A stretch of DNA of 64,000 bases from Candidatus Aminicenantota bacterium (GTDB lineage Bacteria > Acidobacteriota > Aminicenantia > Aminicenantales > Saccharicenantaceae). A model generated the notes under the pieces. The model made no database searches. It worked only from the letters and a program-made list of their open reading frames with translations, and was not told the origin of the DNA. The position numbers and the translations under genes are program-made. Below are positions 1 to 7,646 of the stretch, in pieces (position 1 is the first letter of the stretch; each line of letters begins with the position of its first letter). The stretch spans positions 217,766 to 281,765 of the forward strand of contig JACIYI010000002.1 of the NCBI GenBank assembly GCA_014360005.1. The letters run 5' to 3'.

Positions 1-258
1 GGTAAAGGTGAAATCCCCGGCCGGTTTTACCTTCCGGAAAATAAAGGGTCCGGGGCCAGTCTTCAGGGCGTCGGCCACGATTACCAGGTCCTGGTCGGAA
101 AACAACAGAGAATCTTCCACCTGAAGCTGATAATCAACTTCCAGACGCAGACCCGGGATTTTCTTCTTTTCTAGTCGGGCCAACAGGGCTGGGCCCAGGC
201 CGTCATCCTGCCGACCAGGGTTGCCGATTCCATAGATCAGGATTTTTGTTTTGGGCAC
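1..258 (-). CDS. hoxW: Hydrogenase maturation protease, N-terminal part (cut by window edge)
   Basis: The frame begins at a GTG at 258 and stays open to base 1, giving 86 residues of the N-terminus; the rest lies outside the window. It opens with IYGIGNPGRQDDGLGPALL, the GxGN-x4-DDGxG signature of HycI/HoxW-type endopeptidases, in which an acidic residue of the DDG segment binds the hydrogenase nickel site. These enzymes clip the C-terminal tail of the large subunit after Ni-Fe insertion. It follows hoxH by 11 bases on the same strand, so its natural substrate is the HoxH tail that ends just upstream. The GTG start is chosen because no ATG precedes it in frame and an AG-rich stretch lies about ten bases upstream. 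The hoxW symbol rests on context. Confidence 0.85.
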   Translation of the reverse strand, partial: MPKTKILIYGIGNPGRQDDGLGPALLARLEKKKIPGLRLEVDYQLQVEDSLLFSDQDLVIVADALKTGPGPFIFRKVKPAGDFTFT

Positions 259-269
259 GGCGTCCGTGT

Positions 270-1718
270 TTATTTTCTCTTCCGGTCGAGAAGGCGGCCG
301 CTGGAATCGAGCAGTTCCACTTCGAGCGGCATCTGGCCCAGAGCGTGAGTGGCGCAGCTCAGGCAGGGGTCATAGGCCCGGATGGCCACTTCCACCCGGT
401 TCAGCAGCCCTTCGGTTATCTCTGGTTTTCCTGAGATGTACTCTTCGGCCACCAGTTTGACCGCTTCATTGTAAGCCTGGTTATTATTGGTGGTGGAAAC
501 TATCAGGTTGGCCATGGTTACCTGGTCTTCGTCGTTAATCTGATAATGATGGAACAGAGTCCCCCGCGGGGCTTCAAGCAGGCCGATGCCTTCGTGTTTC
601 TTTTTGCCTTTTTTAACCAGCTTGTCCCCGGTAATATCTTTATCGTTCAGCAGTTCTTTTATAACTTCGGCCGCGTGCAGGGCCTCAATCAGCCTGGCCC
701 AGTGACTGTGGAGAGTCATGTTGTTAGGCCGGCCGCTGGTATACGCCTTGTATTCTTCAAACTCCTTCTGGGCCCGGGGGCTGGGAATGAAATCGCAGGT
801 ATTGAGTCTGGCAATGGGCCCCACCCGGTACCAGCCCTTTTCTTTCCCCAGTTTCTTGAGATAGGGGAACTTCATGTAGCTGAAATTCCGGACTTCCTCC
901 CCGATGTATTCCAGGTAGTCCTGGTAATCGACATCGTTGAGGATTTTCCGACCCTCGGCATCCACCGCCCGCAGCACCCCGTGGTAGAAATCCAGGGCCC
1001 CATCCTTTCGCACCAGGCTGAGATGGTTGGAGGGGAAGCGGGCAAAATTATCCAGAACGTCCCTGTTTTCTCTGTGCAATTTTTTGAACAGCAGGATGGC
1101 TTCCTGAGCCCAGTCAATCATGGTGTCAACATTGTAGGGAGCCGGGGATTTCAGGAAGACCTCCCTTTCTTCCGGGGTCAGGCTCTTGTTGACTCCGCCA
1201 GGGATGGCTCCGGTGCCGTGAATCTTCTTGCCGGCCGTGGCCTTGATTATTTCCTGCCCGAACTTCCTGAGGAGAACCCCTTTGACCGCAATTTCTTTAT
1301 GGAATCTGGCCACCCCGATGATGTTCCTGAGGGCCGGGTCAGCGTCGAAGCCGAACAGCAGGTCGGGCGAAGCCAGGTGGAAGAAGTGCAGGGCATGCGA
1401 CTGGAGCATCTGTCCATAGTGCATCAGACGGCGGATTTTTTCGGCCGTCGGGGTCAGCTTTTCGGGAGGAACGCCGACAATCACATCCATGGCCTTGGCC
1501 CCGGCCAGGTGATGGCTGACCGGGCAGATGCCGCACAGGCGCTGCACCAGCACCGGGATTTCCCAGTAGGGCCGGCCCTGGACGAAGCGCTCAAAGCCGC
1601 GGAATTCCACCACGTGGAAGCGGGCCTGCGATACCTGTCCGTTATCATCCAGGCGAATGGTAACTTTACCGTGTCCTTCAACTCTGGTTACCGGTTCTAT
1701 GGTTATCTTTCTGGCCAT
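270..1718 (-). CDS. hoxH: NAD-reducing [NiFe] hydrogenase large (catalytic) subunit HoxH
   Basis: 482 residues. This is the Ni-Fe catalytic subunit of a cytoplasmic group 3d bidirectional hydrogenase coupling H2 to NAD(H). Both nickel-binding motifs are intact: RLCGICPVSH at residues 60-69 (Cys62, Cys65) and DPCLSCATH at 450-458 (Cys452, Cys455). The last Cys pair is cysteine, not selenocysteine. A 24-residue tail (ALGQMPLEV...) follows His458 and is the expected propeptide removed by the protease encoded next to it. The gene lies 13 bases after hoxY with an AGGAT ribosome site and is the fourth gene of hoxF-U-Y-H-W. Family assignment is very firm; the direction of physiological H2 metabolism cannot be read from sequence. 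Confidence 0.97.
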   Translation of the reverse strand: MARKITIEPVTRVEGHGKVTIRLDDNGQVSQARFHVVEFRGFERFVQGRPYWEIPVLVQRLCGICPVSHHLAGAKAMDVIVGVPPEKLTPTAEKIRRLMHYGQMLQSHALHFFHLASPDLLFGFDADPALRNIIGVARFHKEIAVKGVLLRKFGQEIIKATAGKKIHGTGAIPGGVNKSLTPEEREVFLKSPAPYNVDTMIDWAQEAILLFKKLHRENRDVLDNFARFPSNHLSLVRKDGALDFYHGVLRAVDAEGRKILNDVDYQDYLEYIGEEVRNFSYMKFPYLKKLGKEKGWYRVGPIARLNTCDFIPSPRAQKEFEEYKAYTSGRPNNMTLHSHWARLIEALHAAEVIKELLNDKDITGDKLVKKGKKKHEGIGLLEAPRGTLFHHYQINDEDQVTMANLIVSTTNNNQAYNEAVKLVAEEYISGKPEITEGLLNRVEVAIRAYDPCLSCATHALGQMPLEVELLDSSGRLLDRKRK

Positions 1719-1731
1719 GTTCTTTTATCCT

Positions 1732-2277
1732 TTAATCATATTTTACCAGATCGTATTCCAGACGCAGTGGCCTCCCCTGGATCAGGGCGGTCAGTGCTTC
1801 CCAGATCAGGTCAGCCGAAGGCGGACAACCCGGCAGGAAATAATCAATCTTAACAATTTCGTGGCAGGGATAGACCCGGTCCAGCAGAACCGGGAGGTCC
1901 TCGTCGGCCGGGATCAACCGGTCCTCTGGGGCTACGGTCGGGGATTTCAGGTAGGCTTCTTCCAGGCATTCCCGGAGGGGAATGGTGTTGCGCATGGCCG
2001 GCAGGCCGCCCATGACGGCGCATTCGCCGACCGAGACGAGAATCCTGCAGTTCTGTCTGAAGTATCTCAGGACTTCGACGTTTTCGGCGTTGCAGCAGCC
2101 GCCCTCGATTAACCCGATGTCCACCGGGCGGCTGAATTTCTTGAGATCGTCAATGGGTGACTTATCAAATTCCACCAGTTCAATCAGGTCCAGGATCCTT
2201 TCATCAATGTCCAGGAAGGACATGTGGCAGCCGAAACATCCGGCTAAAGAGGCGGTGGCGATTACCGGTTTACTCAT
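1732..2277 (-). CDS. hoxY: NAD-reducing hydrogenase small subunit HoxY
   Basis: 181 residues, the compact small subunit typical of group 3d enzymes, carrying only the proximal [4Fe-4S] cluster. Likely ligands are Cys14 and Cys17 (AGCFGCHMSFLDID), Cys86 (VGECAVMGG) and Cys151 (PGCPPSAD), matching the four-ligand pattern of Ralstonia HoxY. No Tat signal is present, consistent with a cytoplasmic enzyme. It sits between hoxU (12-base gap) and hoxH (13-base gap), so the hydrogenase module HoxHY is encoded as one block. An extra cysteine pair at 61-62 (EGGCCN) is not a standard ligand. Electrons pass from the HoxH active site through this cluster to HoxU. Confidence 0.96.
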   Translation of the reverse strand: MSKPVIATASLAGCFGCHMSFLDIDERILDLIELVEFDKSPIDDLKKFSRPVDIGLIEGGCCNAENVEVLRYFRQNCRILVSVGECAVMGGLPAMRNTIPLRECLEEAYLKSPTVAPEDRLIPADEDLPVLLDRVYPCHEIVKIDYFLPGCPPSADLIWEALTALIQGRPLRLEYDLVKYD

Positions 2278-2289
2278 GTTCTTACCTCG

Positions 2290-2988
2290 TCATTTCTTGT
2301 CTTCGATTTCACTGCCGATAGGCCGGTGGTCAAACTTGCGCTTACCGATAGGAATACGGAAGCCCACTTCCTTTTTCAGTATGGCCCCGACCGGACAGAT
2401 CTCCATGGCTTTCTGGGCTTCTTCTTCGGATAGCTTGGCGGCCAGTTTTCTATCGACATTAATCCTGACCCGGCCGGACCGGTTTTTCATAGCGAAAATC
2501 TTCTTCCCGTCCCTGGTCTGGACGGCCCGGATGCAGCGCTGGCACTGGATACAGCGGTTGTGCTCCAGCAGGAATTTGGGGAAAGCTTCGATATCTTTTT
2601 TCGGAAACAGATAGGGGAACTGGGGAACCATAATCTGGTAGCGGTAAGCCAGGGCTTGCAGCTCGCAGTTGCCGCTCTTTTCACAGATCGGGCAGAAATG
2701 GTTGCCTTCGACGAACAGCATTTCGATGATGGCCTTGCGGTATTCCTCCACTTCGGGGACGTTATTTTCAATCACCATTCCCTGGGTCACGGGCTGGGTA
2801 CAGGCGGCCATCCACCGGCCATTGACCCGAACTGAACAGACGCGACAGCTACCGACCGGTTTCAGCCCTTCAAAATGGCACAGCACCGGGATGTAAACCC
2901 CGTTGGCCACGGCCGCTTCATAGATGGTCTGGCCGGCCTCGGCCTGGCACTCTTTTCCGTCAATGGTGAATTTTATTGGATCAGGCAT
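2290..2988 (-). CDS. hoxU: Hydrogenase diaphorase iron-sulfur subunit HoxU
   Basis: 232 residues from the ATG at 2988. A longer frame opens at 3027, but an AGGAGG ribosome site nine bases before the ATG at 2988 and the family N-terminus support the shorter start. The gene overlaps the end of hoxF by eight bases. It is homologous to the NuoG N-terminus: a plant-type [2Fe-2S] domain (Cys37, Cys48, Cys51, Cys63), then the His-Cys motif GNHFCPICEKSGNC (His97, Cys99, Cys102, Cys108) and a 4Fe-4S motif RCIQCQRC followed by CPVGAI. It wires HoxF flavin to HoxY. The second ferredoxin-type cluster of longer NuoG-like proteins is absent, as in Ralstonia HoxU. Confidence 0.95.
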   Translation of the reverse strand: MPDPIKFTIDGKECQAEAGQTIYEAAVANGVYIPVLCHFEGLKPVGSCRVCSVRVNGRWMAACTQPVTQGMVIENNVPEVEEYRKAIIEMLFVEGNHFCPICEKSGNCELQALAYRYQIMVPQFPYLFPKKDIEAFPKFLLEHNRCIQCQRCIRAVQTRDGKKIFAMKNRSGRVRINVDRKLAAKLSEEEAQKAMEICPVGAILKKEVGFRIPIGKRKFDHRPIGSEIEDKK

Positions 2989-4780
2989 GGTCGTTTTCCT
3001 CCTGGAATTTTCTTCCGGTAATCTCACAGGCTTCAGCCACGGCCCGATTAAGGTCGAATTCCGGAATGAAATCAGCCTCCTTATTTACTAGGCTTTTATA
3101 GAGTTCCCGGAAATTGGCCAGGGTGGTCAGAACCGGGTTGGGCGAAGTCTGCCCCAGGCCACAGCGGCTCATTGACTTGATTATTTTTCCCCAGGCCTCG
3201 ATTTCTTTGAGGTCCTGGGCGGTGCCCCGCCCGGAAGCAATTTTTTCGAATTTTTTCTTCAACAGGACGTTTCCAGCCCGGCAGGGCAGGCACCAGCCGC
3301 AGCTTTCTTCTATGAAGAACTCGAGGAAATTGCGAACGACGGCCAGTAAATCCCGACTCTTATTGAAGATGATAATGGAACCGCCGGTGGCCAGGTCGGA
3401 GAAGCAGATTCTCCGTCCGAAACCGGCTTCTGAAATGCAGTTACCCGAAGGTCCGCCGACCTGGACCGCCAGGGTGTCTTTGGCTCCTGCCAGGTCCAGA
3501 AGTTCTTTTATGGTCAGCCCGTATTCCACTTCATAAATTCCGGGTCGGTCACAATCCCCGGAAACGCTCAGGACCTTGGTCCCGGCTGAGACCGGGGTGC
3601 CCATCGACCGGAACCAGCCCGAACCCCGGACCAGTATCTGGGTGGCCGTGGCCAGGGTCTCAACGTTATTGACGGTGCTGGGCAGGTTAAGATAGCCTTT
3701 CTGCACCGGAAACGGAGGCCGGTCTCTCGGCTCGCCTCTTTTTCCTTCGGCCGATTCGATCAGGGCCGATTCCTCGCCGCAGATGTAGGCCCCGGCCCCC
3801 ATCTTGATTTCGATGTCGAAATCGAATCCCCGACCGGCGATATTCTGACCCAGCCAGCCCTGTTCCCTCATCTTCTGCAGGACCAGTTCCAGGTACCGGC
3901 GCAGGTAGGTGTATTCGTGCCTCAGGTAAAGGAAGCCCAGCTTGGCTCCTACGGCGTAACCGGCGATGGCCATGCCTTCAAAAACCATCTGCGGCCTTTC
4001 AGTCAGGATAACCCGGTCCTTAAAGGTCCCGGGCTCGCCTTCATCGGCGTTGCAGATGACAAAGTGCTGCTCGCCCTTTTCCTTTCGGCAGAATTCCCAT
4101 TTCAAGCCGGTGGGGAAGCCAGCCCCACCCCGCCCGAGGAGGTTGGCCTTCTTCACTTCGTCGATGACAGCTTCCGGGGTCAGGGACAGAGCTCTGGTTA
4201 GGGCCTGGCCAGCTGAGTAGTCGCCAAAGACCACCGGGCCCGTTTGCCTGATGTTGTTCCTGACCATGGCCCGGACGAGTTCATGGCTGTTGGCCCCGTC
4301 GCCCGTCTCTTCCACCATGTCCTGCACAGCCTGGCCGGCCTTCATCGCGCTCACCAGCCTTTTGACCTTCTCTGGAGCAAGGCAGGTGAAAACGACGCCG
4401 TTGATGAGAGCGGCTGGTTCCTGGTCATTCATCCCGATGCAGGATGTTTCCAGCAGGGTGACCAGGCCGTCAGCGGAAGTCTCACCAAAACGGCAACCGG
4501 TTTCCTGCTCCAGGGCCTGAGCTACTTTTTCCCGCCCGGCCATTTCGGCCGTTATGGAGTTGTTCAAGTGAACAACGTATTTTCCCAGCGGCCGGTCAGA
4601 TAGAAAGTGGTAAAAACTGATTACCCCTTCCACCTCGGCCCGGGAAAGTCCGAGGTTTTCGGCCACGGCCTGGATAGCCTTATCCGAAATGAAGCCCTCG
4701 GCTGATTGAATTTCTTTCAGGATTTCAATCAACCGGGTTCGGTCTTTCCTGTATTTTGGCAGAATTTTCTTATAATCCAT
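2981..4780 (-). CDS. hoxF: Hydrogenase diaphorase flavoprotein HoxF (NuoE-like domain fused to NuoF-like domain)
   Basis: 599 residues, the fused HoxE/HoxF form known from Ralstonia-type soluble hydrogenases. Residues ~1-150 are thioredoxin-like (NuoE) but have lost cluster ligands: the expected CxGxC pair is CIGMNDQEP and the upstream Cys pair is missing, so this domain probably carries no [2Fe-2S]. From ~190 comes the NuoF-like core with the FMN/NADH motifs GRGGAGFPTGLKW, NADEGEPGTFKDR and GAGAYICGEESAL, then SLBB and the C-terminal N3 cluster motif SCGWCLPCRAGN plus RCGLGQTSP. It is the NAD(H)-oxidoreductase subunit. First gene of the hox operon, starting 22 bases after the predicted transcription start with an AGGGG ribosome site. 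Confidence 0.96.
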   Translation of the reverse strand: MDYKKILPKYRKDRTRLIEILKEIQSAEGFISDKAIQAVAENLGLSRAEVEGVISFYHFLSDRPLGKYVVHLNNSITAEMAGREKVAQALEQETGCRFGETSADGLVTLLETSCIGMNDQEPAALINGVVFTCLAPEKVKRLVSAMKAGQAVQDMVEETGDGANSHELVRAMVRNNIRQTGPVVFGDYSAGQALTRALSLTPEAVIDEVKKANLLGRGGAGFPTGLKWEFCRKEKGEQHFVICNADEGEPGTFKDRVILTERPQMVFEGMAIAGYAVGAKLGFLYLRHEYTYLRRYLELVLQKMREQGWLGQNIAGRGFDFDIEIKMGAGAYICGEESALIESAEGKRGEPRDRPPFPVQKGYLNLPSTVNNVETLATATQILVRGSGWFRSMGTPVSAGTKVLSVSGDCDRPGIYEVEYGLTIKELLDLAGAKDTLAVQVGGPSGNCISEAGFGRRICFSDLATGGSIIIFNKSRDLLAVVRNFLEFFIEESCGWCLPCRAGNVLLKKKFEKIASGRGTAQDLKEIEAWGKIIKSMSRCGLGQTSPNPVLTTLANFRELYKSLVNKEADFIPEFDLNRAVAEACEITGRKFQEENDHA

Positions 4781-4808
4781 ATCAAACCCCTGGATAAAAT
4801 TAGAGTTA

Positions 4809-4836
4809 TTTATATCATAATCGCCGGATTTTACAA
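4809..4836 (-). promoter_or_regulatory. Promoter of the hox operon
   Basis: On the minus strand TTGTAA (4836-4831), a 16-base spacer and TATAAA (4814-4809) form a sigma-70-like promoter. Predicted start is near 4802, about 20 bases before the hoxF ATG. It is back-to-back with the gatC promoter; the two -35 boxes are only nine bases apart, so occupancy may be mutually exclusive. Confidence 0.6.
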
Positions 4837-4845
4837 AGACTTATC

Positions 4846-4874
4846 TTGTTAAATTTTCTCTTATTTTCTATAAT
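4846..4874 (+). promoter_or_regulatory. Promoter of gatCA, placing the start site at the gatC ATG
   Basis: TTGTTA (4846-4851), 17 bases, TATAAT (4869-4874). The expected transcription start, about seven bases downstream, coincides with the ATG at 4882. No Shine-Dalgarno sequence is present between them, so the mRNA is predicted to be leaderless. Confidence 0.65.
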
Positions 4875-4881
4875 GCTAAAC

Positions 4882-5163
4882 ATGAAAGTTGACCTCGAAC
4901 ATCTCAGCCGGCTGGCCAATCTGGAACTGACAGAAAAAGAAAAGGAATTACTGCCCGGCCAGATGGAAAAAATAATAGACTGGGTCGGACAGCTGTCCCG
5001 TCTGCCGACTCCGGAAGAAGAAAAATACAGCCCGGTGGATTTCAGCCTGAGGCTGGAAGACGACCTGGTGCAGAAATCTCTACCTCAGTCCGAGGTCCTG
5101 AACCTGGCCCCCGACAAGGCCGGTGATTTCATAAAAGTCCCGAGGGTTTTGCCAGAAAAATGA
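4882..5163 (+). CDS. gatC: Asp/Glu-tRNA amidotransferase subunit C
   Basis: 93 residues from the ATG at 4882 (an in-frame ATG at 4873 would fall inside the -10 box and is unlikely). Small helical protein beginning MKVDLEHLSRLANLELTE, the standard GatC N-terminus, and ending in the KVPRVLPEK tail that wraps GatA/GatB. It stabilises the GatCAB complex that converts Glu-tRNA(Gln) or Asp-tRNA(Asn) to the amide form. Its stop overlaps the gatA ATG (ATGA), implying translational coupling. gatB is not in this window and must be elsewhere. Confidence 0.93.
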   Translation: MKVDLEHLSRLANLELTEKEKELLPGQMEKIIDWVGQLSRLPTPEEEKYSPVDFSLRLEDDLVQKSLPQSEVLNLAPDKAGDFIKVPRVLPEK

Positions 5164-6632
5164 AATACATAGAACTGGGGCTGACCGAAGCGGTGGACCT
5201 GGTTAGAAAGGGCCAGGTCAAAGCCGAGGAGATTGTGGCCAGCTTTATCAGCCACATTGAAGCGGTGGACCGGGAAGTCGGAGCCTACCTGACCACGGTC
5301 CCGGAACAGGCTCTCAGCCAGGCCCGGGAGGTGGACGGCAAGAAGCACAAGGGCCGGCTGGCCGGGGCGGTGGTGGCTATCAAGGATAATATTGTAACCC
5401 GGGGAATCAGGACTACCTGTGGCTCCAGAATCCTGGAGAATTTTATCCCGCCTTATGATGCCACAGTCATCGAGCGCCTGAAAGCCGAGGATGCCATAAT
5501 CATCGGGAAGACCAACCTGGACGAGTTCGCCATGGGTTCCTCCACCGAGAATTCTGCCTTTTTCCCGACCCGCAATCCGTGGGACCTGGACAGGGTGCCT
5601 GGCGGTTCCAGCGGGGGGTCGGCTGCGGCGGTAGCTGCCCTCGAAGCCATGGCTGCCCTCGGTTCTGATACCGGCGGTTCGGTGCGGCAGCCAGCAGCCT
5701 TTTGCGGCATAGTCGGGTTGAAACCCACTTACGGAAGGGTTTCAAGGTATGGTTTGATTGCCTTTGCTTCATCCCTGGACCAGATCGGGCCCATGACCCG
5801 TTCGGTTAAAGATTGCGCTCTGGTCACTTCGGCCATAGCCGGGTTTGACCCCAGGGATTCGACTTCAGCTGAACTGCCCGTGCCCGATTATCTGTCCGAG
5901 CTGGAAAGTCCCGGCCGCCCGGCAAGAATTGCCTTTCTGGGAGAATCTTCGCTTCAGGGGCTCAGCCCGGAGGTGGCCGAAAACTACCGCCAGGTTCAGC
6001 AGATAGTCTCCAACCTGTGTTCAGAAATTACCTTCCTGGATTTTCCCTCCTGGGAGATGGCCCTGCCCTGCTACTATATTATTGCCCCGTCTGAAGCCAG
6101 TTCCAACCTAGCCCGGTATGATGGCGTCAGGTACGGCTTCCGGGCACCGGCGGCCGAACTGGCTGAGATGTACCAGAAAACCAGGACCGCTGGTTTCGGC
6201 AGCGAGGTCAAACGGCGGATTCTGCTGGGGACCTTTGCCCTGAGTTCAGGTTACTACGAGGCCTACTATGCCCGGGCGGCCAGGGCCCGTCAGGCCATCA
6301 CCGCCGAACTAAAAGCTGCCCTGGAGAAGGTGGATTTTATCCTGACCCCGGCCACTCCCGAACCGGCTTTCAGGCTGGGAGAAAAACAGGACCCGATAGC
6401 CATGTATCTTCAGGATTATTTCACCGTGGCTGCCAGCCTGGCCGGGATACCGGGGATTTCCATCCCTTGCGGGCTAACCGCAGCCGGCCTGCCCCTCGGA
6501 TTGCAGATTCTTTCCCGGCCGTTCTCGGAATCAGAATTATTTAAATTTGCTTTTCTGCTTGAAAATAGTTTAAAATTCAAAAATAATATGTATGGAATTA
6601 AAGCCAGAGGAAGGAGGAAGAATGAAAATTAA
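5160..6632 (+). CDS. gatA: Asp/Glu-tRNA amidotransferase subunit A
   Basis: 490 residues, normal GatA length. It is an amidase-signature enzyme that hydrolyses glutamine and passes ammonia to GatB. The catalytic Ser-cisSer-Lys triad is visible: Lys in AIKDNIVTRG (~residue 79), the glycine/serine loop VPGGSSGGSAAAVAA and the nucleophile segment GSDTGGSVRQPAAFCG. The downstream KPTYGRVSRYG block is also family-typical. It starts inside the gatC stop (ATGA) and its last eleven bases overlap the start of a lipoprotein gene. Nothing appears degraded. Confidence 0.97.
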   Translation: MKYIELGLTEAVDLVRKGQVKAEEIVASFISHIEAVDREVGAYLTTVPEQALSQAREVDGKKHKGRLAGAVVAIKDNIVTRGIRTTCGSRILENFIPPYDATVIERLKAEDAIIIGKTNLDEFAMGSSTENSAFFPTRNPWDLDRVPGGSSGGSAAAVAALEAMAALGSDTGGSVRQPAAFCGIVGLKPTYGRVSRYGLIAFASSLDQIGPMTRSVKDCALVTSAIAGFDPRDSTSAELPVPDYLSELESPGRPARIAFLGESSLQGLSPEVAENYRQVQQIVSNLCSEITFLDFPSWEMALPCYYIIAPSEASSNLARYDGVRYGFRAPAAELAEMYQKTRTAGFGSEVKRRILLGTFALSSGYYEAYYARAARARQAITAELKAALEKVDFILTPATPEPAFRLGEKQDPIAMYLQDYFTVAASLAGIPGISIPCGLTAAGLPLGLQILSRPFSESELFKFAFLLENSLKFKNNMYGIKARGRRKNEN

Positions 6633-7317
6633 AAGCCTTTGGTTGATCGGTCTTATTACGCTTGTCATTCTGGTTTATGCCGCCTGTTCCTCAGCCCCAG
6701 AAAAAACCCTGCTGGATAAATATTTCCACGCGGTTTCGATGAAGGATAACCAGACCATGGCCGCCATGGCCTGGAAGCCGCTGGAAATTGATTACGCCAG
6801 CTTCCAAATTCTGGAAACCAGCCCGGAGCAGATTGAACCAGTTAGCCTTCCAGCCTTAAATGAAAAAGAAGCCGAGGCCAAGAAGAAAGTTGATGACCAC
6901 ATCGGACCGGTGGTGGATGCCAAGGATGAACTGGATGCAGCCAAGGATGAACTGGACAATGCCAGGACTCTTGCTGCCAGAGCTGCTCTTAAGAAAAAGG
7001 TTGAACAGCTACAGGCCAAATACGACGAGGAATACAACATCCATAAAGAACTGCAGAAAATGTACGGTGAGGCCAAAGATGCTGCGGCCAAAGAAGAACA
7101 GATCACCCTGTTCTCCCTGGGTCTCAAGAGCCTGCCGGGCGTTAGGAGCCTCAACGGCGATATTCATATCAAGAATCTGGTAATCAGCGTCAAGAATAAA
7201 GCCGGGACTGAGAGAAAGTATAAAGTTGAATTAAGAAAATATGTGCTGAAAGATGAAACCGGCAAGGTGGCTTACAACGGCCAGTGGAAGATAATCGATT
7301 TTGTTCCGGTCAGCTGA
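6622..7317 (+). CDS. Predicted lipoprotein with a central coiled coil, unknown function
   Basis: 231 residues from the ATG at 6622, which is preceded by AGGAGG; a longer frame from 6592 has no ribosome site. The N-terminus MKIKSLWLIGLITLVILVYAAC is a lipoprotein signal with Cys22 as lipidation site, although Tyr at -3 is unusual. Residues ~85-160 are rich in Glu/Lys/Ala/Asp heptads with the repeat AKDELDAAKDELDNA and should form a coiled coil. The C-terminal ~60 residues are a compact beta-rich segment ending NGQWKIIDFVPVS, like small NTF2-type domains. It overlaps gatA by eleven bases and so is probably co-transcribed. I recognise no named family. Confidence 0.8.
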   Translation: MKIKSLWLIGLITLVILVYAACSSAPEKTLLDKYFHAVSMKDNQTMAAMAWKPLEIDYASFQILETSPEQIEPVSLPALNEKEAEAKKKVDDHIGPVVDAKDELDAAKDELDNARTLAARAALKKKVEQLQAKYDEEYNIHKELQKMYGEAKDAAAKEEQITLFSLGLKSLPGVRSLNGDIHIKNLVISVKNKAGTERKYKVELRKYVLKDETGKVAYNGQWKIIDFVPVS

Positions 7318-7364
7318 GACTGACTGGGTTTGGAGCTGGTTGGGATTAACAACGACCGGGCTTA

Positions 7365-7392
7365 TTGACTTTTTCCAATTTTCAGCTATAAA
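7365..7392 (+). promoter_or_regulatory. Promoter of the tRNA-Lys/tRNA-Glu pair
   Basis: TTGACT (7365-7370), 16 bases, TATAAA (7387-7392). The predicted start is ~7399, about 19 bases before the tRNA-Lys 5' end. The two tRNAs are five bases apart and likely share this promoter. Confidence 0.6.
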
Positions 7393-7417
7393 TAAACTTT
7401 CTTGCTCTCTGGAAAAG

Positions 7418-7489
7418 GGGCCGTTAGCTCAGAGGGAGAGCACCGGCCTTTTAAGCCGGGTGTCGCTGGTTCGAGTCCAGCACGGCTCA
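7418..7489 (+). tRNA. tRNA-Lys (anticodon TTT)
   Basis: Full cloverleaf: acceptor GGGCCGT pairs with ACGGCTC, D arm GCTC/GAGC, anticodon stem CCGGC/GCCGG around loop CTTTTAA (anticodon TTT), T arm GCTGG/CCAGC with TTCGAGT. The discriminator is A. CCA is not encoded, so it must be added enzymatically. Confidence 0.95.
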
Positions 7490-7494
7490 TTTGC

Positions 7495-7569
7495 GCCCCT
7501 GTCGTCTAGCCCGGCCTAGGACATCGCCCTTTCAAGGCGGCAACACGGGTTCGAATCCCGTCGGGGGCG
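7495..7569 (+). tRNA. tRNA-Glu (anticodon TTC)
   Basis: Acceptor GCCCCTG pairs with CGGGGGC. Anticodon loop CTTTCAA gives anticodon TTC. T arm is ACGGG-TTCGAAT-CCCGT. Discriminator is G and CCA is not encoded. A T-run seven bases further on (TATTTTTTTA) probably ends the transcript. Confidence 0.95.
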
Positions 7570-7646
7570 CTATTTTTTTATCAGGTGATTTCAATGATTT
7601 CTGCAGGAAAGAAATTCCGGGGATAATCAGACCGCTCGAGCGAAGC

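Noticed and set aside
546..1853. 435-codon open frame antisense to hoxH
   Set aside because: It mirrors a firmly identified gene with intact catalytic motifs; high GC at third positions opens the opposite frame. The translation is Gly/Phe/Val-rich with no recognisable domain.
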